Origin: Gemmatimonadaceae bacterium | GTDB taxonomy: Bacteria > Gemmatimonadota > Gemmatimonadetes > Gemmatimonadales > Gemmatimonadaceae | NCBI GenBank assembly: GCA_014379705.1 | Contig: JACMLI010000270.1 | Coordinates: forward strand, 1 to 7,593 | Direction: 5' to 3' | Length of the DNA: 7,593 nt | In this document: positions 1 through 5,920 of the stretch, piece after piece | Position numbering within the stretch: position 1 is the first letter of the stretch | How the letters are laid out: each line of letters opens with the position of its first letter | Program-made: the position numbers and the translations under genes | The notes under the pieces: generated by a model | What the model was told of the DNA's origin: nothing | The model's input: the letters and a program-made list of their open reading frames with translations, nothing else | The model's database searches: none

Positions 1-240
1 CTGGGCGGGGGGGTGGCGGGGAATCGCACACTCGTCGAAGCCATGCGCCGCGAAGCGGCGACGATCGGCGGCGATGTCTTTGCCCCGTCGAGTCGCCTCG
101 CGACCGATAACGCCGCGATGATCGCGCGGGCCGGGCTCTTCCGCTTCGAGCAGGGCCAGCGCGACGACTGGTCACTCAACGCCTACGCAACGCAGCCCCT
201 CCCGTCCATTCCCAAGGCGGCCGCGGCTGGGCGCCCCTGA
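1..240 (+). CDS. tsaD: tRNA N6-adenosine threonylcarbamoyltransferase TsaD, C-terminal part (5' end outside window)
   Basis: This is the last 79 codons of TsaD; frame 1 is open from base 1. TsaD is the catalytic subunit that transfers threonylcarbamoyl from threonylcarbamoyl-AMP to A37 of ANN-decoding tRNAs (t6A), working in the cytoplasm with TsaB and TsaE. Two family motifs are visible. LGGGVAGNRTL at the left edge matches the nucleotide-binding GGGVxxN segment. SRLATDNAAMIARAGL follows at about residues 31-46 of the fragment; its Asp (residue 36) is the C-terminal metal ligand in the family. The HxxxH metal motif would lie upstream, outside the window. A GTG at 13 is internal, because conserved sequence continues to its left. 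The LGGG codons include a run of seven G (7-13). The fragment ends in a short Ala/Pro-rich tail. lgt follows 43 nt later on the same strand. Confidence 0.93.
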   Translation: MGGGVAGNRTLVEAMRREAATIGGDVFAPSSRLATDNAAMIARAGLFRFEQGQRDDWSLNAYATQPLPSIPKAAAAGRP

Positions 241-250
241 CCGCCCGCGC

Positions 251-256
251 TAACTT
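251..256 (+). promoter_or_regulatory. possible -10-like TAACTT box upstream of lgt
   Basis: The 43-nt tsaD-lgt gap contains CGCTAACTTC. TAACTT matches four of six positions of the TATAAT consensus and would place a transcript start about 20 nt before the lgt ATG. No convincing -35 box is visible; that position would fall in the GC-rich end of tsaD. A similar CTTAGCTTC string precedes the gene at 6955. Weak evidence only; read-through from tsaD is equally possible. Confidence 0.22.
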
Positions 257-283
257 CTCCCACGCGCCTTTACCGAATTCCTG

Positions 284-1120
284 ATGCCCGTCACCGTCCT
301 GCCGTTCGAGATCCCGCTTGGTCCCCTGACCCTCACGGGTTTCGGGATCGCGGTGTTCCTTGGCTTCGCCATCTCCCAGGTGATCAGCCAGAAGGAGCTC
401 AGCCGCCGGGGACATCAGCTGGAGGCTGACGTGATTCCCGACATCGTCCTGGCCTCGGTGCTGGGGACGCTCATCGGCGGGAAGCTCTACTACACGGCGG
501 TGATCACGAAAGACTGGAACGACCTGTTCTCGCGCGCCGGCTTTGTGTTCTGGGGTGGGTTCATGGGCGCGGTGCTCGCGAACTACCTGTACATCAACTA
601 CAAGAAGCTCCGGTTCGTGCGCTTTGCCGATGTCGCGGGCATCGCTATCTCCGCCGGCTATGCAGTTGGTCGGACCGGGTGTTGGGCCGTCGGAGACGAC
701 TATGGCCGTCCGTGGTCCGGGCCCCTCGCCGTGATGTTCCCGCGCGGAGCCCCACCCACCACCGCAGGACAGCTCGCAGAATACGGCTACCCGATGCCGG
801 CGGGCGCGACGGCGGACACGATCGTCGCCGTGCACCCCACGCAGCTCTACGAGACGTTCCTCGGCGTCCTGATGTTCGCGATCACCTGGCGCCTCCGTGA
901 TCACAAGCACGCCGAGGGCTGGCTCTTCGGCGTCTACTGCGTGTTGGCAGGGATCGAGCGCTTCATCATCGAGTTCTTCCGCGCCAAGGATGACCGCTTC
1001 TTCGGACCGCTGACGGCCGCACAGGTCATCGGCCTCACGATCACGGCGATCGGCATCGCGATCATGGCGGCGCGGAACACGCCAAGCTCGGAGAAGCCGG
1101 GGATCTACGCGACGGCGTAG
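284..1120 (+). CDS. lgt: prolipoprotein diacylglyceryl transferase (variant-motif Lgt)
   Basis: A 278-residue multi-pass inner-membrane enzyme. Lgt moves diacylglyceryl from phosphatidylglycerol to the lipobox cysteine of prolipoproteins, the first step of lipoprotein maturation. Seen here: hydrophobic segments at about 16-34, 50-72, 86-103, 115-128, 192-203, 213-228 and 246-263; the Lgt signature region GRTGCWAVGDDYGRPW at 129-144; HPTQLYET at 184-191; and GIERFIIEFFR at 223-233, which keeps R226, E230 and R233. Length is typical. Compared with the E. coli motif GRIGNFINGELWGR, the arginine is kept (R130), the Asn is Cys133 and the Glu is Asp138. The His of the SFHGG loop is replaced around FVFWGG (87-92). 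A segment of about 30 residues (155-183) separates the signature from HPTQLYE. The ATG at 284 has no Shine-Dalgarno; a TAACTT box lies at 251-256. The gene may be co-transcribed with tsaD. Family call is firm; full enzyme equivalence is less so. Confidence 0.88.
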   Translation: MPVTVLPFEIPLGPLTLTGFGIAVFLGFAISQVISQKELSRRGHQLEADVIPDIVLASVLGTLIGGKLYYTAVITKDWNDLFSRAGFVFWGGFMGAVLANYLYINYKKLRFVRFADVAGIAISAGYAVGRTGCWAVGDDYGRPWSGPLAVMFPRGAPPTTAGQLAEYGYPMPAGATADTIVAVHPTQLYETFLGVLMFAITWRLRDHKHAEGWLFGVYCVLAGIERFIIEFFRAKDDRFFGPLTAAQVIGLTITAIGIAIMAARNTPSSEKPGIYATA

Positions 1121-1152
1121 GCGGGCAGGCGGGCGGTTTTCGCGTGCTTCAA

Positions 1153-3390
1153 CTACTTGTGCTCGAGAACGATCGACTGTTCCATCTCGCGCACCTTGCG
1201 CTCGAGCGCCTCAATGCGCCCCGCCATCTCCCCTGATGCACCGTTAGGCAGCGCGTCCCCCGACACGGTCGGCAACGTGACCGAGCGCCGCGGCCAGAAC
1301 GTCTTGGCGAGCGCGAAGACGAAGAGCACCAGGAGCAGTGACTGCGCGAGGAGCGTCTCGACGCTCGGGTACAAGCCCATGGCCTCGATGTGCGGGAAGC
1401 CCGGGAGCACCGTGATGGGCACGACGTTCCCCTCCTGCAACTCGCGGATCCCCTTCCCCATGAACACGAAGGCCATGTAGTACAGGAGGCCCGATGTCAC
1501 GGCGAAAAACGGGCGCAGCGGAATGCGCACGCCGTGCCGATAGAACGCCGTGAAGATCACGGCGAGCACGACGAACCCGGCGACGAGGCCGAGCGCAATC
1601 GGCGTCAGCGCTCCCTCGTGGATCAGCGCCTGGTAGAACAGCGCCGTCTCGGCGCCCTCGCGATAGACCGCGAGGAACGCGACGACCGTGAGCGCACGAC
1701 CGCCGCCGTGCTGCAGCGCGTTGTTGACCTTCTCCTTGATGAACTGCTGCCACCGCGCGGCCTCGACCTTGGAGATGAGCCAGTAGCTCACGGAGAAGAG
1801 CACCGCCACGGCAATGAGCATGGTGACGCCTTCTATGATCTCGCGTGTGGCCGGCAGCGCGCGAAGCACCGTCGCGAGGATCACGGCGGTGATGCCGCTC
1901 GCCACCAGCGCCGCGATCACGCCGACCCAGATCGAACGCAGGCGCTCGCGGTGGCCCGTCTTGATCAGGAAGGCAACGACGGCACCGACAACGAGGATCG
2001 CCTCGAAGCCTTCGCGCAGGATGATGAGGAAGGACTGCAGGAAGTTGCCCCAGAACCCGCTGGCCGGCTTCGTGAGCTCGATGATGCCCGGCATCCCCGA
2101 CTCGAGCGCGTCGCGCGACTTCTCCGCCGAGCGAATGTCGCCCGTCTTCACCGAGCCCTTGAAGTCGGCGAACATGCGTTCCATCGACGCGACCAACCCG
2201 GGATTCCGGGCGCGCGCTGGCGTTTCCAGCGGCTCGAAGGCGATGTACGAATCGAAGGCCTTGTCCCCCGCGTCCGCATTGCGACCTGTGCGAGCCGCGT
2301 TGAGCGCCTCGTCGAGGAGCGCGATCACGCGCCTGCCGACGGCGGCGCCATCGGTGGGATCGGTCGACGCAAGGCCCAGTACGGGCACGTCGGCCAGGGA
2401 CAGCGTGCGCAGGTGGGCGACCAGCTGGGCCACGTCGGCGTCGGACAGGTCGCGCGACGGGGGCATCGCCGAACCGGCGATCCCGGCGCGAATGGCATCG
2501 GCGAGGGCCTTGTCACTGCGCTCGGCCTGCCAGCCGAATGACGAAAGCTCCACCGGCAACTTGCTCAGCGCCTGGGTGAGCTGCCCGTCGGATGCGCCCG
2601 TGGGACCATGGCACCCCGCGCAGCGCTGCAGGAAGAGGCCTTCTCCCGGCGCGATCGACGCGGGGGCGCGCATGGCATTCAGGTACGCCACGACATTCCA
2701 ACGCTGGTCCGGGCTCAGCGTGGACGCCCAACCGACCATGGAGGTACCGGCGACGCCGACGGCGATCTTGCGGTACATGAGCGCAGGCGAGACATCGGCC
2801 ATCGCCGCTGCGTCTCCAAGCGGCGGCGGCGGAGGATTCAGCTGTGCCGCGGCCGGCCCATCGGCCATGCCGGTCACGCCGTGGCAGGAGGCGCAATTCG
2901 CCTGATAGATGCTGCGCCCGTCGGCGAGGTCGAGGCGACGCGTCGGCATGTCGAGCGCCGCATCGGCTCCAAGGGCGGCGACAAAACTGGCATGGATCGC
3001 GCCAACCTCCGCCGGGGGACGCTTCTCGTTCACCGCCGTCGACATCGAGTCGAGCAAGGCGCGGATCGGCGGCACGCGATCGCCGCTCATGCGCTCGGCC
3101 ACTTCGCGCGCGTCCTTGAGGAACGTGACCGCCTCTTCGTACTCGAGGTCCGAGATCAGCTTGCCGCGCGCGTCGACCGCGAGGCCGTATTCCGCGATCG
3201 CGACGCTCACGATGTTCGCGACGCGCTTGGCCGGGCCCTCCTGCGCCCCGAGGTGAAGCGGCGCCATCAACAACGCACACACGGTCCACCAGGCGGTGCT
3301 CAGCGCGTGCCGAGTCCGCCGGGACGGTGACTGGGCACGCCGCTCTCGCAGGTGTGACGGCTGGATGGGGTCCGGGTTGGCTGGTGACAC
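1153..3390 (-). CDS. secreted di-heme cytochrome c fused to FTR1-family iron permease
   Basis: A 745-residue single chain. A signal peptide is likely: Arg-rich residues 14-28, a hydrophobic core at about 30-47, and cleavage near LGA-QE (49/50). A helical region at about 55-140 follows. Heme site 1 is CASCH (166-170) with a candidate axial Met218 in GTSMVGW. Heme site 2 is CAGCH (257-261) with Met309 in GSAMPPS. A helical linker spans about 345-440. The FTR1 permease domain spans about 446-700, with six or seven membrane helices and two iron-binding motifs, REGFE (459-463) and REGAE (577-581). A short charged coiled coil ends the chain (721-743). FTR1/EfeU permeases import ferric iron after oxidation of ferrous iron; here the attached cytochromes could serve the redox step, but that role is inferred. 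No EfeO, EfeB or multicopper oxidase gene lies in the window. The start is GTG at 3390: an in-frame TGA lies 15 nt upstream, and the next in-frame starts (V37, M42) would truncate the signal peptide. The gene converges on lgt with 32 nt between stops. Confidence 0.9.
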   Translation of the reverse strand: MSPANPDPIQPSHLRERRAQSPSRRTRHALSTAWWTVCALLMAPLHLGAQEGPAKRVANIVSVAIAEYGLAVDARGKLISDLEYEEAVTFLKDAREVAERMSGDRVPPIRALLDSMSTAVNEKRPPAEVGAIHASFVAALGADAALDMPTRRLDLADGRSIYQANCASCHGVTGMADGPAAAQLNPPPPPLGDAAAMADVSPALMYRKIAVGVAGTSMVGWASTLSPDQRWNVVAYLNAMRAPASIAPGEGLFLQRCAGCHGPTGASDGQLTQALSKLPVELSSFGWQAERSDKALADAIRAGIAGSAMPPSRDLSDADVAQLVAHLRTLSLADVPVLGLASTDPTDGAAVGRRVIALLDEALNAARTGRNADAGDKAFDSYIAFEPLETPARARNPGLVASMERMFADFKGSVKTGDIRSAEKSRDALESGMPGIIELTKPASGFWGNFLQSFLIILREGFEAILVVGAVVAFLIKTGHRERLRSIWVGVIAALVASGITAVILATVLRALPATREIIEGVTMLIAVAVLFSVSYWLISKVEAARWQQFIKEKVNNALQHGGGRALTVVAFLAVYREGAETALFYQALIHEGALTPIALGLVAGFVVLAVIFTAFYRHGVRIPLRPFFAVTSGLLYYMAFVFMGKGIRELQEGNVVPITVLPGFPHIEAMGLYPSVETLLAQSLLLVLFVFALAKTFWPRRSVTLPTVSGDALPNGASGEMAGRIEALERKVREMEQSIVLEHK

Positions 3391-3422
3391 GATCGAAGGT
3401 GGTCAGGTCGATAACCCGACAG

Positions 3423-3452
3423 AATCTATCGGAACTACCTCCAGCGAGTCTA
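3423..3452 (-). promoter_or_regulatory. possible sigma70-like promoter of the iron permease gene
   Basis: Read on the minus strand, TAGACT (3452-3447, overlapping the acpS stop) and TAGATT (3428-3423) are 18 nt apart. Each matches four of six positions of the -35 (TTGACA) and -10 (TATAAT) consensus. A transcript would start roughly 25-30 nt before the GTG at 3390. A GGAGG lies between the boxes (3442-3438) but is not followed by a suitably spaced start codon. I see no recognisable Fur box. The match is modest and could be chance, although the 59-nt gap is one of the longer ones in this gene block. Confidence 0.28.
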
Positions 3453-3833
3453 GCCTTCCAGGATCACCATTGCGATCGATGAGGTATCTCCATGGCTCAT
3501 CGTGAGATGCGAGGCCGTGACCCCAAGCTCTGCCGCCCGTTCGGCTGCCCGCCCGTGCAGCGCCAGGCGCGGACGCCGGTGCTCGTCATGGACAACTTCC
3601 ATCTCCCGCCAGCCGATCGCCCGGGCTTCCATGGAGCCCGAGAGCGCCTTGAACCCCGCCTCCTTGGCGGCGAGCCTGGCGGCAACATTCGCGATCGGGT
3701 CGTGCATGCGCAGGCAATACTCGCGCTCCCCATCGGTCAGCAGGCGCCGGTACACGCGGTCCGCGCCCAGCCGCACGACCATGGAGCGAACCCGAGCAAG
3801 ATCGACAATGTCGACACCGACGCCGATGATCAT
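3450..3833 (-). CDS. acpS: holo-[acyl-carrier-protein] synthase AcpS
   Basis: A 127-residue protein, normal for AcpS, beginning MIIGVGVDIVDLARV. AcpS transfers the 4'-phosphopantetheine arm of coenzyme A to the conserved serine of apo-ACP, activating fatty acid synthesis in the cytoplasm. The Mg2+/CoA residues are in their standard places: Asp8 in GVGVDIV, and Glu58 with Lys62 in AARLAAKEAGFKAL (51-64). LTDGEREYC (32-40) matches the family's FTxxExxYC element, and SHGDTSSIAMVILEG (113-127) is the usual C-terminal strand. The ATG at 3833 shares an ATGA overlap with the stop of the upstream gene, which fixes the start and indicates translational coupling. An open extension of the frame to 4298 runs antiparallel to better-supported coding sequence and is not part of the protein. 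It is the last member of the overlapping four-gene group. Confidence 0.95.
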   Translation of the reverse strand: MIIGVGVDIVDLARVRSMVVRLGADRVYRRLLTDGEREYCLRMHDPIANVAARLAAKEAGFKALSGSMEARAIGWREMEVVHDEHRRPRLALHGRAAERAAELGVTASHLTMSHGDTSSIAMVILEG

Positions 3834-4546
3834 CTGGGCTCCAGTTGCCTGACCATCTGTGCCCACGCACGGTCCGCCTCGAGGAAGACGCGGCGCAGTC
3901 GACGCGTCCAGAGGCGCCATTCCACGAAGCGGCTGCCGGCGGCGACCTGGTGGAGGGCCTCGGTCGCCTCGCGCAAGGCGCCCAGTTGCGCGGTGAGTGG
4001 CTCCAGCGCTTCCTCGAGATGTGCCTCGAGCGACCGTCGACGCGGTGCGTTCTCGGCGTGCCGCTCGGCGGCGATCTCGGTGATCGACGCATGCAGCCGC
4101 TGGGTGAGTGCCTCGGTGTCGAATTGCATCACGCGGCGCTCGAGGGCATCGGGTTCCTGCAGTCGACGGCGCGCCGATAGCAGCGGCCCGAAGAAACGCA
4201 CCTGCAATGCCGTCGAGCCACCGCGAGACGTGCCCAGCGTTCGCATGCCGCGCGTGACCTCGGGAAGTGCGCACGCCTGCTCGACGACGAGTGCCCACGC
4301 GCGACTGAGCTCACGAGGACCGGAAAGCCTGAGCACGTCCGACCGGGAATGGAGCGAGAGGGCCTCGCGCTCCCACGTCGCGTCGGTGAGATCCTCATAC
4401 GAGAGCGCAAGGTGCTTCCCGTCCTCGTCGTGCAGTTGCGCTTCGCCGGGAAAGAGGAGCAGCGTGGCTATTCCCACCACGCGCCGATGATGCCAGCTCC
4501 CGGAGAGGATCACGCCAGGCAGGATGAGCAGGGGCTCAGGCGTCAT
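3830..4546 (-). CDS. uncharacterised protein, possible PH/GRAM-like N-terminus and helical C-terminus
   Basis: A 238-residue protein I do not recognise by name. Residues 8-90 (GVILSGSW, VVGIATLLLFPGEAQLHDEDG, LALSYEDLTDATWE, ALSLHSRSDVLRLSG) read as alternating short beta strands. The pattern of a strand, an acidic turn, a basic/aromatic strand and then D-V-L-R-L-S-G resembles PH/GRAM-like folds. It is followed by a helix at about 78-93 (RELSRAWALVVEQA), as such folds usually have. Residues 120-235 are long, charged, Leu/Ala-rich helices, probably coiled coil. There is no signal peptide, membrane segment or catalytic motif; Cys92 is the only cysteine. The ATG at 4546 overlaps the end of the CYTH gene by 11 nt, and the stop overlaps the acpS start by 4 nt, so it is a true operon member. 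An open extension to 4864 lies inside the CYTH gene and is rejected. A GTG at codon 12 is a less likely start. The fold suggestion is inference only. Confidence 0.8.
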   Translation of the reverse strand: MTPEPLLILPGVILSGSWHHRRVVGIATLLLFPGEAQLHDEDGKHLALSYEDLTDATWEREALSLHSRSDVLRLSGPRELSRAWALVVEQACALPEVTRGMRTLGTSRGGSTALQVRFFGPLLSARRRLQEPDALERRVMQFDTEALTQRLHASITEIAAERHAENAPRRRSLEAHLEEALEPLTAQLGALREATEALHQVAAGSRFVEWRLWTRRLRRVFLEADRAWAQMVRQLEPR

Positions 4547-5129
4547 CGATGCGATACGTGAAGTCGCCATGGAGTTCGCGCGCGCAGAGGGCGGCGCGTT
4601 GCCCCGTGCGCGCTTCGTAACGTCCCACGAAGTCGGCAAGGCGTTCAGTGGTGAAAGCGCTGCGTGTGATGCCGGTGGCGTCGATCGCCCGCTCGATCCC
4701 TTCCGGATCGCCCTCCACCTCAACGAGGACGTCCATCCGCGGATACGTCTCGAATCGCGCCGTCGCGCCGGAAAGCTCGAAGACCTCGATCTCCCGCTCG
4801 ATCTCGCGCGAGATGCGATACCCCAGCGACGCGAGGATCTGCTCGAGGACGTCGACATCGCCAATGGTGGTGCCGACTTCCTCGCGCACCTTGAATCCGT
4901 CGGGATACGTCGCCGGTCCCTTGAAATCCACGCGCGCTTCGACGCCGCCGTTGCCGCGCGTGATGCGGATCCTCAGCACCTCGTCGCGCGTGCGAAGGTC
5001 GAACCCCGGCGTGTCATAGCGCCGATCGACCATCGTGCCTTCCAGCAGGAGGCGCGCCCCGGCCCGCAGCAACGCCGCGCGCGCTGCTGCCAGGTCGGGG
5101 ACGACGCCCTTCACCTCGACCTCACGCAT
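4536..5129 (-). CDS. cyaB: CYTH-domain protein, class IV adenylate cyclase (CyaB) type
   Basis: A 197-residue cytoplasmic protein with the CYTH triphosphate-tunnel signature. ExExK is present as E3, E5 and K7 at the N-terminus. VDRRYDTPG (34-42) matches the family's DxYYDTP element. LRIRI (52-56), VDFKGP (67-72), KVREEVG (80-86), the Arg/Glu-rich strand EIEREIEVFEL (109-119) and VLVEVEGDPEGIERA (134-148) supply the basic and acidic residues that line the tunnel. CYTH proteins act on triphosphates using divalent metal. The bacterial CyaB branch is named for cAMP synthesis, but close relatives hydrolyse thiamine triphosphate or tripolyphosphate, so the reaction is not settled by sequence. The ATG at 5129 overlaps the HAD stop by 8 nt (ATGCGTGA) and has no Shine-Dalgarno, which implies coupling. 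It ends YRIDDA, overlapping the start of the next gene. The symbol is a family label rather than proof of cyclase activity. Confidence 0.85.
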   Translation of the reverse strand: MREVEVKGVVPDLAAARAALLRAGARLLLEGTMVDRRYDTPGFDLRTRDEVLRIRITRGNGGVEARVDFKGPATYPDGFKVREEVGTTIGDVDVLEQILASLGYRISREIEREIEVFELSGATARFETYPRMDVLVEVEGDPEGIERAIDATGITRSAFTTERLADFVGRYEARTGQRAALCARELHGDFTYRIDDA

Positions 5130-5814
5130 CGTCGATCGCGCGCATCACCGCGTCGGTGTCCGCGAGGTCGGCAAACACCGCCGCGGGATCGTGTGCCAGG
5201 AGGTCGTCGACGCTGTAGTGCCCCGTCGCCACCCCGATCGCCCGCGCCCCGATGGGACGCCCGCAGTGAATGTCCGCCGGCGTGTCCCCGATGATGATGA
5301 CCTGGTGCCCGGGGATGACGTGCCCCAGCGCCTCGGCCGCGCGCCGGACCGCGATGGCGGGAAGCTCGTGCCGGTGTTCGTGATCGGAACCGTACGCGCC
5401 AAGGCGGAAGCGGGAGGGTTCGACCCCAACGGCGCGCAGCTTGTGGCTGGCGCCGTCGATGATGTTGCCGGTGAGCAGCCCGAGGATGCGGTCCTCGCGC
5501 TGCTCGAGGGCATCGAGCAACTCCATGACGCCGTCGTAGCGCTTCATCTGCGTGTGCGGCGCTGCGAGCTCGTCGACGAGGCGCGCGAGGTAGCTCGCCA
5601 TCACGGCGTCGATCTGCGCATCGATGTGCGCGTCGGCGATCCCCACCTCGCGCATGGACTCGCGCACGATCTGGATGTCGGTCTTGCCGTCATAGCGATA
5701 CGACGCCGGCCCGGTGGCACCAAAGTGCTCGTGCAGCGCGCCTTCCATCGCGCGACGCCCGGCGCCGGAGGTCCAGAGGATGGTGCCGTCGATGTCGAAG
5801 AGGATGAGCTTCAT
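5122..5814 (-). CDS. HAD-superfamily phosphatase (phosphoglycolate phosphatase-like)
   Basis: A 230-residue soluble hydrolase. Motif I is FDIDGT (6-11), with nucleophile Asp7 and acid/base Asp9. Motif II is LLTGN (113-117, Thr115). Motif IV is IIIGDTPADI (173-182, Asp177 and Asp181). Residues 15-90 form a helical C1-type cap (RRAMEGALHEHFG, YDGKTD, IQIVRESM). The usual motif III Lys-Pro is not obvious: the region reads SDHEHRHELPAIAVRRA (143-159), so an Arg may supply the positive charge. Layout resembles phosphoglycolate/beta-phosphoglucomutase-type HADs; the substrate is unknown. The start is fixed by the motif I strand at MKLILFDIDGT. No Shine-Dalgarno precedes it; instead the ATG lies 2 nt after one arm of a long inverted repeat. 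The frame is open back to 5946, but that stretch is the repeat itself plus the 3' end of the EamA gene. It is the first gene of the overlapping group. Confidence 0.88.
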   Translation of the reverse strand: MKLILFDIDGTILWTSGAGRRAMEGALHEHFGATGPASYRYDGKTDIQIVRESMREVGIADAHIDAQIDAVMASYLARLVDELAAPHTQMKRYDGVMELLDALEQREDRILGLLTGNIIDGASHKLRAVGVEPSRFRLGAYGSDHEHRHELPAIAVRRAAEALGHVIPGHQVIIIGDTPADIHCGRPIGARAIGVATGHYSVDDLLAHDPAAVFADLADTDAVMRAIDDA

Positions 5815-5816
5815 GT

Positions 5817-5915
5817 GGTCGGGTCGTCGGGTGGTCGGGTGGTCGGATGGGGACTTCGGTCGGCGGCCGATACGCCGTTCTCCATCCGGCGACCCGACCA
5901 CCCCACCACCCGACC
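5817..5915. repeat. inverted pair of tandem-octamer arrays forming a long hairpin
   Basis: The left arm (5817-5850) is built of GGTCGGGT-like octamers: GGTCGGGT, CGTCGGGT, GGTCGGGT, then GGTCGGAT plus GG. The right arm (5882-5915) is its inverted counterpart, again four octamers with variants. Aligning one arm to the reverse complement of the other gives 30 of 34 identical positions. The 31-nt centre holds a smaller stem, CGGCG/CGCCG (5861-5865 with 5873-5877). The element fills the EamA-HAD gap: it begins 5 nt after the EamA stop and ends 2 nt before the HAD ATG on the minus strand. It could be a transcript-processing or attenuating hairpin, or a dispersed REP-like element. There is no T tract for a standard intrinsic terminator. 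The structure is seen directly; its function is not known. Confidence 0.8.
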
Positions 5916-5920
5916 GCAGT

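Noticed and set aside
176..910. Minus-strand open frame antisense to lgt
   Set aside because: Charged low-complexity translation with no motifs; lgt on the other strand is well supported.
1121..1152. Terminator between convergent lgt and the iron permease
   Set aside because: No stable inverted repeat is present; only direct GGCGGGC-like repeats and a short TTTT run are visible.
1390..2541. Long plus-strand open frame (383 codons) antisense to the iron permease
   Set aside because: Its product is rich in Arg/His/Asp/Glu repeats typical of reverse reading of GC-rich genes, and it lies wholly within a gene with clear domains.
1814..2905. Plus-strand open frame (363 codons) antisense to the iron permease
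   Set aside because: Low-complexity Ser/Arg/Ala composition, no motifs, and it overlaps both heme motifs and the first REGxE motif on the true strand.
3271..3330. Twin-arginine signal in the iron permease (SRRTRHALS)
   Set aside because: Lacks the FLK-type residues after the arginine pair; an ordinary Sec signal fits, and c-type cytochromes are exported unfolded.
3391..3449. Fur-type operator upstream of the iron permease
   Set aside because: Searched for a GATAATGATAATCATTATC-like inverted pattern; only isolated GATA/TATC strings occur.
3834..4298. N-terminal extension of the acpS frame
   Set aside because: Arg/Ala-rich sequence overlapping the unknown gene in another frame; AcpS begins naturally at MIIGVGVDI with an ATGA overlap and standard length.
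3492..4490. Plus-strand open frame (332 codons) across acpS and the unknown gene
   Set aside because: It is antisense to AcpS, which has intact catalytic residues; composition is Ser/Arg-rich shadow sequence.
4547..4864. N-terminal extension of the unknown protein's frame
   Set aside because: Ser/Arg-rich translation inside the CYTH gene; the ATG at 4546 gives a normal operon overlap.
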